Source: Dolomedes plantarius (lineage: Eukaryota > Arthropoda > Arachnida > Araneae > Dolomedidae). Taken from it: a stretch of 64,000 nt of DNA. Shown here in pieces: positions 47,408 through 58,479 of the stretch. The position numbers were made by a program, and so were the translations under genes. The stretch is taken from contig OU015499.1 in the NCBI GenBank assembly GCA_907164885.2, forward strand, positions 145,013,154-145,077,153. The letters run 5' to 3'. Each line of letters opens with the position of its first letter. Position 1 is the first letter of the stretch. Below the pieces are notes generated by a model. That model searched no databases, was not told where the DNA came from, and worked only from the letters and a program-made list of their open reading frames with translations.

Positions 47408-50400
47408 TAACCATGTTTAGTTTTTATTTACAGATAAAATTGTAGAATGGAAAATTTTTTTACCTACCAAACCCTTGCATTTTGACTAAGGTAACCAAGT
47501 TCGAGTACTAGCAAAAGAAAAAAACATAACTAATTAACCATATCACATAAAGTTACTTTGAAAATACATACTTATTCGTTAAAAAATGAAGAATGCAGAT
47601 AAAATATATAAAAGCCATTTTTTTTTTTTTTTTTGCAATATTACTTCAGTACTGCAGAGTTTTCTGTTGCCCCTAAAAAATTTTGTGTCGGGGCAAATGA
47701 GAACAGCGAAATTTACCAGAAAAAGAAACAAAAATGAAAGAAAATCAACTAGTTTTGTGTGGCCTGTTCTCAATGATTGATTCAATGTACTAGATGATGA
47801 CTTATTAGTGTTCCTGGAAGAGCTGAGGCCTGAAAGGTATGGTGAACCAATTTTTTCCGTGTCTCTTTGGTCCTACAATATTTAGTTTGTCCTAGGCAAA
47901 GGAAAAAAACTTCATGTAGTGTAGAACATGTAAATGCACAGTGAATTTAAGTAGTAAGCTATTGAAAAATATTTTGTTTTGTTTTGAACTTAAGTTTTCA
48001 TTTATTGTAATATTCAGTTAACTAAAGAAACAAAACATTCAAGTAGGGTAGTAGATGTAAATAAATAGTAAATTCAACTAATTTCTAGGGAATAAAAAGA
48101 ATTATTTGTTTTGAACTTTCAATATACATTTGTTGCTCTAAAACAAATATATACAAATATATATTTTTTGTTATTATTCGGCCATTCCTGACACTGCTGA
48201 CTTGAACAACATATACCTTCACAATGAATGAATGTAAAAAAGAAAAAAGCCTTTTGTTCAGTATGAAATATCTATTCTTTCCCTTGCCCTACTTATTTTG
48301 CTATAAGCAACTATTATTTTTTTGGGCCTGTGTTCTCACTTGCAATTATAAAAAAATGTCACTTGAATGTAGAAAAAAAAAAAAAAAGCCTTTAGTTCAG
48401 CATGAAATATCTATTCTTTCCCTTGCCCCATTTATTTTGCTATAAGCAACTGTGATTTATAGGGCTTGTGTTCTCACCTGCCCCAAGTGCAGAGGCAAGT
48501 GGGATTGCAAAACGCAAAAACTTAAATATTTTTGGCAATAAAAGTTGTGAATAGATTTAAAATAAATAAAACTATAACTGCAGAACATAACAAAAAGTAT
48601 GTATGAAAATTTCCATACAAATCCAACTTGTTAAAATTTTATTTAGATACAAAGGGAACTGTATGATTTTGCATTCTCACCCTATTACACCCTATATGAT
48701 TTCTATATTTTATACTATTTATTTATTTATTTATTTTTTGTGAGTGCATTTTAATTCTAATATAATTTGTATAACTATTAAACTGTTAAAAACTGTATAT
48801 TCAGAGATGGTTTGTTGTTTACAGCAAATAAGTAGATTAATACTTTTTAGTCAATTTTGGCAAGCTATTAAAATATACACTCCTTGATTTCAAAAGATCT
48901 GTTGCCAATCTGATAATTTAATTTACAGTTGTTATCCTAAATTTATAAGTATGTTATACAAGTCAAACATAATGTATTTAGCAACTTTGCTGGTTATGAG
49001 TTATACAAATGATTTTGAACTGTTTTTAATTGTGGTAAAAGATAAAATATATGGGGAAGAGTTCCATATCTGTGCCATTCAGCTAAAAGGTGTCAAGCTC
49101 CACCAAGTGGAGTTCTCCTAATGAGAAATTGAGGAAAATGTCATTTTACACTGTTTTAAAACTTTTAACCTGACAATCAACACTTTATATGAAAATTGAA
49201 CAATAAGTAGCTAATAAAGAACCTCATAATGTATTAAGAAATATTTAATATAGCTTTTATCAGGAATGAATAATTAAAACAGTTAAAATATTTGCAAAAG
49301 TGTCCAAAATATATCAATCGGTTGTAGAAAATGTTAGACGGAAACGATATATTCAAAATACAAGAATTTTATTTAGGTTTAAAACTTATAAAAAATTAAA
49401 AATAAACATGTAAATACTTCAAGAAAAGGATACATAAAAATACAAAAATAGTGAAAAAATAAATGAAGTACATAAAATTAAAAGTTTGTAGCAAGATAAT
49501 TTCAACGTATATAGAAGAATAAAAAAATAAACAATGACAATAGTGTTACTAGTAATTTTTTAGAACAAAAATTTAAATTTAAAATATTTATTTACAAAGT
49601 ATAAAAATCAGTTTATAAAACTAAGATCAAAATTAAAATGTTTTAAGAAAGGGTACAAAATTAACTAAAAACAAAAGCTTATTCAATTTAAGAAACTATC
49701 ATTTATGTGCATTAAATTTTTTAAAATTGGAATAAAATCCATATACACTGTTAATTTCATGCGAACAATTTAGATACAACAAATTAAATGATTAAATTTT
49801 TCATGTGAATGATGAACTGGCACTAAACTTAGTGAGGTTTTACAGCTTAGTACCATGAGCAGCAATCTGCAGTTTTGCCATTGCTTTCTCATATCGTTCT
49901 TCTATCAGAACACTTTTTATTTAGAATTACATTTTAAGTGATTTTTTTTAATAGTTATTTCTTTCTGTATTCATTCAGTGTTAAAATTTTTCTTGATAAG
50001 ATTTAGTAAATGACTTTCAATATAGTCTTTCATTAAAACAAAGACAAAAGCAATAGTCTTAAAACCCATATTCCTAAATATTCATCATTTTAGGTACATC
50101 ATTCATTATAATATGCTTGTTTAAAGTTTTATATGAATGTATTTTAAAGAGAATGATTAAAAGTAATACTTGATATTTAAAATTGAAATTCTTTTTAATG
50201 AAAAATTACATTATTTAATATATCAAAACTCTACACAATTAGTATATTATATATAAAAATGTTTATTTTGTATTGGAAAAATTTATAGCTACATTCTTGC
50301 CGTTCATGTCTGGAATATTTTTTAAATATATTCATTTTCGGTTCTTAAGATCATTGTTAGTCAAATCGATGTTTGTTGTGTTAGTATTTATGTTTCCTAC

Positions 50401-50640
50401 CCTCTCCTACAGGTAAAAAATATTTTTGAATAGAAAGTAACTGCAGTTAAAGTAAGTACAGTTTTGAAAATTCTCGTGCTCTATTTTCCTCAGTATGTGT
50501 TATATAACTTGATATTTAAAACCACATTTCAACCTCTAGAAATGTGTTGTATAATTGTGCTTTTATGGAATATGCATGAAATGAATTATATTTCTTGATG
50601 CTCCCCCCCCCCCCCCCGAAAAAAAAAATTTTCAGGATTA
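47408..50640. other. Right-arm non-coding sequence
   Basis: Inverted counterpart of left 22815-26640. A short direct duplication around the GCAAGTGGG / AAGCCTTT block occurs at about 48240-48330 and 48380-48450. A C14 run followed by A10 at 50602-50628 lies beside the deletion that removed the hAT C-terminus. No genes seen. Confidence 0.45.
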
Positions 50641-50649
50641 TTTATAGCA

Positions 50650-51090
50650 ATTGTAGAATTTTTATAGGGTTTCCAAAACAATAGGTTTTAATACTTACAT
50701 TTCTTTGACCAGCATATAGCTATCTTGGTCTACATCTTTTATAGATTTCATCTGATCATTCTTCTGAATTCTTTTTACATGTGTCAGGACAATTTCTAGT
50801 ACTGATGCTTGTTCCTGATGTTCATTCTGTGGAATCATCTCGAATTAACTTATTCTCATTATTTGTAAAAAACAGTGCACTTCAAACATTTCTTTCCAGT
50901 TACTTATTGGTTCATACTCATAGTTATATCCTTTTTCATTTTTGTAATTGTGTCTCCCGAAATTCTGGAGTGACTTCTAAATTAGTCGCAACCTCTGTGG
51001 CTCCGCCTAATACTTGTTTGAAATCAGATTGCCTATATTTTGTCAGGCATTCTAGAAAGTTTCTAAATGATCGCAGTGCTTCTTTTCAGA
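50650..51090 (-). pseudogene. hAT transposase fossil, right arm
   Basis: The minus strand reads LTKYRQSDFKQVLGGATE and TNLEVTPEFRETQLQK, then a stop and a segment ending NWKEMFEVHCFLQI. This is the same passage as in the left arm at 21514-21740. The C-terminal dimerisation region present in the left arm is deleted here. A plus-strand frame of 136 codons over it is a shadow. Confidence 0.7.
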
Positions 51091-51189
51091 CAATTGAAAT
51101 TTTTCTTCATGTGGGCTATGTGCTAGTACAGAGCCCAATTGCTTCCAATAAATCCAATTGTTTTAAAGCAAGCCTTGCCTTTCATAATT

Positions 51190-52180
51190 AATTCTTTACA
51201 TATTTTCTATCCTTTTATGCATAGTATTCCCAAGGTTGTCATGATTGTTCATATCATTTTAATTCTGTGGTGAACTAAGGGGAGTTTGGATTCACAGATT
51301 TTTTAAAATTTTATGACAAGAACCCTGACTAGTAGCCAAAATTTGTTAGTTTGATATGGACAGGTAAATCTACTTGGGGCAGAAGAATTGTGGGTATTTT
51401 GCATCTTTCACATTGCATTCTATGTCATTGAATCATTATTTGGAATTTATGTTTCAGTAGGTATTTAGCTCTATTAAACCCTTTAACTATTTAAAGGAGT
51501 TTTTCAGAAACTTTCAAAATTTGCGAGCCTTTTTTTACAAGAGAATCTCTGAGGTGGACTCTTAATTTGCTACAAGAAAAAGCAACAAATTTATAGCCTG
51601 AAAGAAACTTAATTGCATAACCTCCTCATTTCTCATTTTATTTTTTCATATCTTATCCATTTATAAGTGATGATTTTGTTGAGAAACCTAAAAGTGGCTC
51701 TGATCTTAATCACAAATATTATATATTGTAATCTCTACCTCAAGAAATGGGTAGTTATATAATAAAAGTTCCAAATGCTCCTAATCCAAAACCTGTACTC
51801 CAGATATCTTAAGTTTCCTGATTTTTTACATTCTAGTATAAGCTCAATAATCCATTATTTTTAACTGCCTTATACCAGGGTGTAAATATTTGATACTCCA
51901 ATGAGATTTTTATAAAAGAATTTTGTCACACAATTTATTTCGACAGTAACAGTAACTCGTCTGTTAGGCAATATCTTTTTCTTTTTGTCACATTTACTGG
52001 AAATAAAGACAATAAATGTTGGGTAGTATTCTCACCCGAGATTATGTGTACAAAATATAGAAAAATAACTTATTTTTAATTCTGTCATGTGTATTAGTTC
52101 TAATGATTTTAATTTATTATCATATATAATGTGTGAAATTTCCTTAATTTGGAAGGAGATGGGAAAGGAAAAATAGTTTA
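51190..52180. other. Right-arm sequence partly unmatched in the left arm
   Basis: Between the hAT fossil and the pogo-like insertion; the left arm has only about 250 bp (21180-21430) here. No coding signal was recognised in the extra part (about 51240-51930), which may be another insertion. Confidence 0.4.
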
Positions 52181-53258
52181 TGGGAAGTAATTTGTAAAAT
52201 GACCATAGCATTTTTCTGTATGAACTAAACAGTTTTAATTTCATGTAGGTTATTTTATGTGACTGCAGATTTTGTTTTTAATTTACTTAACCCTAAGATG
52301 GCGTTACTTTGTGACAGATTTCAAGTTTTTTTCCTGTGCCAGCCGATCAGTTTTAAACTCAGCCAAAAACGAACAATTGCAAAACATTGGTACATCCTTT
52401 CCTTACGTAGTAACGTATTGCTCTAACCCTGATCTTTAATTGTCATTGAGATATTAAAGTTAAAATGTATCATAAAGTTTCCCCGCCTAGTGGGGCTTTG
52501 TGACATCTGTGTTTTCGCCTTGAAATCCAAGCAGAAAAATTACTTGACACAAAGTTTGGCAGTAAAATGTTTATTATAAGCTTGATATACAATTATACAT
52601 ACTTATTACAAATATTGGATAGCTTTATCTATATCTTTGACATCAAAGAGACCTCGGTTGCCCAGGGCAGCCATCAGTACATTGAGTAGATGAGGAAATT
52701 CGTCTTTCGGCACATTCTGCTCCTTCAGGTTGTTTTTTTCCAGATAGTCAATACTTCTTTCTCTCCAGTGGTATTTTAGAGGACGGAAAAATGCAACATC
52801 GAGCGGCTTGAGGAGGTGGGTCGACTTTGTGGGTTATTTTGTAACAGTGTCAATGTGTTACAATGTAAACACGTTACCTCTCGATATTTAGGTTATGTTC
52901 TCATATCCCTCGAAAATATCACTACACAAAAGTTATATTGCTCTACAATCTAAGTAACATATTGACAATAAAAAATAATTACCTGTGGTAGTTGGTTGTA
53001 TAAGGTGTTAACCTTCAGCACACATAGTTTCCAAAGTTTGAGTTAAAAGATAGATAACAGTTTTGAACAATACATTGCCCAGTGAAGACAAAGGGCACGC
53101 AGAAGCTTTGGAGACTGGTCACTGAGTGTCTCTGTATGTCAGACAAGCTGTTGGGGGTGTTCTTAGTCTATCCAGTATCACATGCGCGGCGCAAGATCCA
53201 AAATAGTAAAAAATTACTATGTGTCACAAAGTAACCTCTTCGTACGGTACTTTTATAA
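52181..53258 (-). mobile_element. Right-arm insertion with pogo/Tigger-like transposase fragment
   Basis: Absent from the left arm, where the flanks join directly (near 21131). A perfect 14-bp inverted pair GTTACTTTGTGACA lies at 52303-52316 and 53222-53235. At about 52610-52830 the minus strand reads THLLKPLDVAFFRPLKYHW and then NVPKDEFPHLLNVLM, the region after the last catalytic residues of pogo/CENPB-type DDE transposases. It is a short internal-deletion derivative. Exact ends and target duplication are not resolved. Confidence 0.65.
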
Positions 53259-55992
53259 CATTTAATTTGTGTGAGAATTATTGTTCTGTATACTATGCAT
53301 ATATGTTTCTTAAGATTCTTTTTTGTTAAATATGGTATAAAACTTTTGCTGTTACTCTAAGTGCATACATTTATGACTGCAGAATAAAATATTTCATACT
53401 CTATCATGAAATATGTGTATTGAAAATTGTTTTTCTATCTCATTGTTAATGAAGTGGTAGGTATGATTTTCTCTAACCAAAAAGTGTTGTAATGGGTATA
53501 GCTTAATATTCTTTATTTCCTGTAGCACTGAACTGAATTGTAGAGTTTTGACCAAAAGAATTGCAGTCTATGTGGATATCTTAAAATCATTTTACTTGAT
53601 ACACAGAATGAAAAATGTTATGAGATTACCTTATTCTGTAAGAACAAAATGCTTTCCCAATATTCTCTGAATCACACAATTGTTTTATTTATTTTAATAC
53701 CCAGTATAAAGGTAACTTAAGATAATCAGAATGTAATTAGAATTATTCTTAATTTATCTAATTTAATTTTTATAATTCTAACTCTGAATTTTGTTAGATT
53801 TATAGCAAAACTATTTTAATAATATCGACAACAAGTTTGAAGTGTGGTTAAAAAGTAATGTATGTCCCCAATTCACATTTTTAGTCCCAGTGTACATTTT
53901 TATGGGCATGCATATTTATTTCTACTGCTTTTATTACATAGTAGTCTCCTTTGTGCTTACATAGCTCGCTGAGTAGATGTATGCAAAACAGATTTGGAAG
54001 TATATTTGCAGTTCTAATCACACAATCTTAAAGAATTTCATAAATTTGTAGCATTTCTCTTTAGTCATAGATATTGTTAAGGGCTCTTTGGCCTAACATC
54101 CACTGTCAATACTATAGAACTAAGGACATTTTATCCATGGAAATGCATAAAGGATCATTATTAAGAATGAATTTTAATTTAGAAACTTATGTAACCTTAA
54201 ATATCCATTCCGCAAAATAGGAAAAGTTTAAAAATTAATGACAAATGAGAAAGACATGCCAAAATCATGATATATAAAGGAATTGTTTGAAAAGTTTTTG
54301 AAAGTTACAAAATTGAAAAAAAAAATCTCGAAAAATCAAACTTTAGTTAAAACACTCACCGCCCCCCCCCCCCAACATAATTTTCTTATAAAAAAAATTG
54401 ATAGTAAAAAAGGAAAAATATGAGAAAATTAGAATACAGCAATGTTTTTTAATATAGAAATGCCAAAAATTAGCTTTTTTTTCTTCTTCAAAAATATCTT
54501 AAATTATATTACACTTAATAATGAGCAGCAATCACCCAGGAATCCTTGAAAACTTTTTACTCTAAAAATTTAGGTTTATAATAGGAAAATATCTTCTAAA
54601 TGTAAAAATATAGCTTTAAGACAGTTCTTATCAATTCATTAATAATTTATTACGGAGAGGTAAAGACAATTCAGTACGAAAAACCCCGTTCATATACACC
54701 CTCCCGCACGTCATGAAATTAGCGAGTTACCGCAGCGAAATTTTTATTTCCCTACTTCGCGCATCGGTATGAGTATGGTACTTCATCAAAATTTTAATTT
54801 GGAAGAATGTAATATAATTTTTTTTCTACTGATGTGTATGTGTATGTTAATTTTTCTTCTTCTTTTAAGACTGGAAAATTCTGTTTCTTTACTATAATAC
54901 TGAGCTGTATCAAATCAGTATGTGACTGTTGAGTCTGAAGTCACATCCCACATTTCGCATAGTTTGTTTACAGTCCGTAGAAAATTTTCAAATGTAAATT
55001 GCGTGAGAGATAACTAGGGTAAAACTTTTTTAAGAAGTTCTGAATTACTTTTTTCTAGATATGAAAATTTAAAATTAATTTTATAAGAAATTTTAAGAAG
55101 CTTCGTATGATAGCCGTGTAGATTTCTTTCGTTTGAAATTTTTATTACGTGTTTATAATCTCGTAATACGATATTAAAAAGGTTTTGGTCGGAAAATAAT
55201 GTATCAGCCGTGTATTCCTGACGTTTATCACATAAACTACAAGAGGTCCACAGATAACTGTTTTGAAGTGTTTAGAAATGTGAAAAATCACATAAAAGCA
55301 CTATTGTACAGTAGTTGAACGTAAAGGAATGTGAAGAATTTATACTATTGCCAATTCTAATGTATTATAAACCCATCATTGAAATTAAAATATGGAGAGC
55401 GTGGGGGAAAATATCTGTAGCCAACAAACTACAATCCAAACAAATATGACTAAACAAACCCATAAGCCACATATTCTTTGTTATTTCTTGTGATAATTTT
55501 ATATACTTCATTGCATTTATAAACTTTTTAATCTCAGGGTAACAGAGCTTTTCCATCAGATGTCAGTCTCTGAAATTTCTCGGAGCATTAAACTAAATAA
55601 TTAAAGATGAAATTACTTTTAATTATGGATAACTAAAAGGAATGTAAAGGGGAAAAATATTAATACTGTTTATAAGTTATTGATCGGACCGATATCCGTA
55701 CTGTGCAGATTTCTACAAACCGAAACATATCAAATCTCTGCGCGTCCTTATGATCTACCAGGGCAAAACATTAAGAATGGCTAAGGAACTTCGTGCCCTA
55801 AGTACAATAAATTTAAAATGCTCAGTAGTTTAATTTATCCAGAAAGTAATTTATAACGTCTTATTTTATACATATCTCATTTCGTAGCACAAACTTTCAA
55901 ATATTCCTATTCATTTCATTTGCAAAATAAAACAAAAAGCGTGATAGATCAGTGTTAATATATCCATTCAAATTCATTTCTCCTCTCTTTTC
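53259..55992. other. Right-arm non-coding sequence upstream of the zinc-finger exon
   Basis: Inverted match to left 18390-21130 along its length. A C run lies at 54361-54373. No genes seen; it is expected to hold the intron and any 5' exon of the zinc-finger gene. Confidence 0.5.
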
Positions 55993-55994
55993 AG
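55993..55994 (+). other. Splice acceptor of the right zinc-finger exon
   Basis: TCTCCTCTCTTTTCAG precedes GTTCTCGGTACAGATTG; the AG is at 55993-55994. The exon start matches the left gene. Confidence 0.7.
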
Positions 55995-56111
55995 GTTCTC
56001 GGTACAGATTGTTAGGTGGGAATTTAAAATCTTTGCGGTGTCCAAAAATTCATAAAGTCGACGTACTACCGGCAGTTACAGTTTTTAATCACCGTGTAAA
56101 GGAACGTTGGC

Positions 56112-57650
56112 ATGCCAGAAGAGGAAATATCGTGTATTTCCAGCGTAAATAGACTGTCCAATGAATGTCATTCCTGCGAGCAAAACCCCACTAAAGCCGA
56201 AGAGGATACTTATATCATTAGTCAAAATATAAAAGGTTCCAGTGCACAGATGCCCCCTCGCACCGAAGAAAAAATTTTCGAATGTAATTTATGTGAAGAA
56301 ACATTTTTACATTTGGCTGCCTTAAATGCGCATCATTCGTACCATATTATTGATACCCATACAGAAAAACCTTTCGCCTGTACTGAATGCGGGAAAGCAT
56401 TTTCTCGACAGTGTCATTTAAAAAGACATCTCCGCATTCACACAGGAGAGAAACCTTTCGTCTGCTCTGTATGTGAGAAAAGGTTTTCTGTACACAGTAG
56501 TTTAATAACACATCTCCGCACCCACACAGGAGACAAACCTTTCGCCTGCACTGTATGTCAAAAAAGGTTTTCTGTACAAGGTCAGTTAAAAACACATCTT
56601 CGCATTCACACGGGTGAGAAACCTTTCGCCTGCACTTTCTGTGAGAAACAGTGTTCTTCACAGGGTAATTTAATAAAACATATCCGCACCCACACGGGAG
56701 AGAAACCTTTTGCATGCACTGTATGTGAGAAAAGATTTTCTCAACAGAATCATTTAATAGCACATCTTCGCACTCACACAGGAGAGAAACCTTTCGGCTG
56801 CACTGTATGTGGGAAAACATTTGCTGAACAGCGTAATTTAAAAACACATATCCTCATCCACACGGGGGAGAAACCATTCGCATGCACTATATGCGTGAAA
56901 AGATTCTCTCGACAGGATGATTTAAAAACACATCACCGTACCCACACGGGAGAGAAACCGTTCGACTGCTTTGTGTGTGGAAAATCGTTTCCTGATCGAG
57001 GTCATTTAAAAAGACATCTCCGCATTCACACGGGAGAGAAACCTTTTGCCTGCACTGTATGTGGGAAAACATTTTCTGAACAGGGTCATATTAAAATACA
57101 TCTCCGCATTCACACGGGAGAGAAACCTTTCGCATGCACTATATGTAAGGAAAGATTTTCTCGACAGAGTTATTTAACAGAACATCTCCGCATGCACACA
57201 GCAGATAAACCTTTCTCATGTCCTGTATGTGAGAAAGGATTTTCTCGACAGTATCATTTAAAAAGACATCTCCGCATTCACACGGAAGAGAAACCTTTCG
57301 TCTGCACTGTATGTGAGAAAAGGTTTTCTGTACACAGTAGTTTAATAACACATTTCCGCGCCCACACAGGAGAGAAACCTTTCGCCTGCACTGTATGTAA
57401 AAAAAGGTTTTCTGTACAAGGTGATTTAAAAAGACATCTTCGCATTCACACGGGTGAGAAACCTTTCGCCTGCACTGTATGTACAAAAAGGTTTTCTGTA
57501 CAAGGTGATTTAAAAAGACATCTTCGCACCCACACGGGAGAGAAACCTTTCGCCTGCTCTGTATGTGAGAAAAGATTTTCGTTGCAAGGGAATTTGAAAA
57601 CGCATCTCTTTATCCATGGAGGAAAGTCTTTTGATCCGCACGATATGTGA
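56112..57650 (+). CDS. C2H2 zinc-finger protein, 16 tandem fingers (right arm)
   Basis: A 512-residue protein with an N-terminal region of about 55 residues (MPEEEISCISSVNRLSNE) without a known effector domain. One divergent finger follows (CNLCEETFLHLAALNAHH), then fifteen canonical fingers with HTGEKPFAC linkers, ending IHGGKSF and HDM. It is probably a sequence-specific DNA-binding nuclear protein. The ATG at 56112 lies about 118 bp inside the exon; earlier frames from the acceptor hit stops, so this start is favoured. Fingers 2-4 and 12-14 are similar in order (HLKRH, SSLITH, VQGxLK), indicating an internal block duplication. Intact, no stops. Confidence 0.9.
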   Translation: MPEEEISCISSVNRLSNECHSCEQNPTKAEEDTYIISQNIKGSSAQMPPRTEEKIFECNLCEETFLHLAALNAHHSYHIIDTHTEKPFACTECGKAFSRQCHLKRHLRIHTGEKPFVCSVCEKRFSVHSSLITHLRTHTGDKPFACTVCQKRFSVQGQLKTHLRIHTGEKPFACTFCEKQCSSQGNLIKHIRTHTGEKPFACTVCEKRFSQQNHLIAHLRTHTGEKPFGCTVCGKTFAEQRNLKTHILIHTGEKPFACTICVKRFSRQDDLKTHHRTHTGEKPFDCFVCGKSFPDRGHLKRHLRIHTGEKPFACTVCGKTFSEQGHIKIHLRIHTGEKPFACTICKERFSRQSYLTEHLRMHTADKPFSCPVCEKGFSRQYHLKRHLRIHTEEKPFVCTVCEKRFSVHSSLITHFRAHTGEKPFACTVCKKRFSVQGDLKRHLRIHTGEKPFACTVCTKRFSVQGDLKRHLRTHTGEKPFACSVCEKRFSLQGNLKTHLFIHGGKSFDPHDM

Positions 57651-57860
57651 GAAAAGGTTTTCTGAACTCGATCATTTAAAAAACATGTTCTTACCTATAC
57701 AGAAGAAAAATCTTCCATCCTCTGTGTGAGACAGAAGATTTTCCTTGCAGTGTGCTTTTAAAACGAGTCTTTTTACCTATTCAGGAGAGAAACTTTAGAT
57801 TGCACTGTATGAGAGAAAAGATTTTCCAGAGAGGGTAATTTGAAATGAAAAACCCTTCCA
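57651..57860 (+). pseudogene. Fossil C2H2 fingers downstream of the right gene
   Basis: After the stop, frame-shifted finger-like pieces continue (TGTGAGAAAAGGTTTTCTGA, then ATCATTTAAAAAAC). They match the leftovers behind the left gene. Confidence 0.65.
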
Positions 57861-58333
57861 TCTGCAGGGTATGGGGGATAGGCTTATGGCTTGAGAATAG
57901 ATGAGAAACGTATCTCCCTATCCATTCTGGGATGTAATCAACTGTGTACTATCGTATGAAACGGGAGTTTTTGGCGCAAAGAAATATTTTTGTCCCTCCA
58001 TGGTGAGAATGGAATTCACGGTCAGGTTTGATTGTCTCTGTTTAGAGAGATATCGCATATAAATATGCTTTGGAATTTAGTGTTTTATGACATTACTTAA
58101 AATTTTAAATATATCAATGTGGTATCGGTCATGGCTACGATCTCTGAGGGATATTTGATCCACCAAAGTGATTGAAGTAAAAAAAACCCATTACACCTGT
58201 TTATATTCAGGAAAGGTTTTTATGAAATGTGACTTATGAGATACTTCTGGTTTTTGTTATTGCCTAATATTTTATTATAAATTTGAAAATTCAACTCCTT
58301 TTTTCTATATCTACTGTGTTTTGTAAATGAGGA

Positions 58334-58339
58334 AATAAA
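58334..58339 (+). terminator. Putative poly(A) signal of the right zinc-finger gene
   Basis: AATAAA in a block conserved with the left arm (16887-16892), about 690 bp past the stop. Confidence 0.4.
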
Positions 58340-58479
58340 TAGGAATTATGATTTATAAATAAATAATTTATGGCTCTTTTAATTATTTTAAATTTATTTA
58401 GTTTTATTATTTTATTCGAAGGTTTTTTGTAATGTGCAGATAAAGTAATATTTTATGCATGGAGCATCTAATTACACTG

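Larger units (their letters stand above)
45713..58478 (-). repeat. Right arm of the large inverted duplication
   Basis: Inverted copy of 16703-31411. It lacks the Mutator-like element and about 850 bp that corresponds to left 21965-22815. It has its own insertions at 46102-47407 and 52181-53258. The outer end is shared to about 58478, beyond the poly(A)-signal block of the zinc-finger gene. The inner end is shared to about 45713-45735. Confidence 0.93.

Noticed and set aside
50781..51191. 136-codon plus-strand frame
   Set aside because: It is the complement of a decayed hAT transposase whose sense passage is recognisable on the minus strand.
56347..57486. Minus-strand frames over the right finger gene
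   Set aside because: Antisense shadow; the repeated HIQCRRKVSLPCE pattern mirrors the finger linker.
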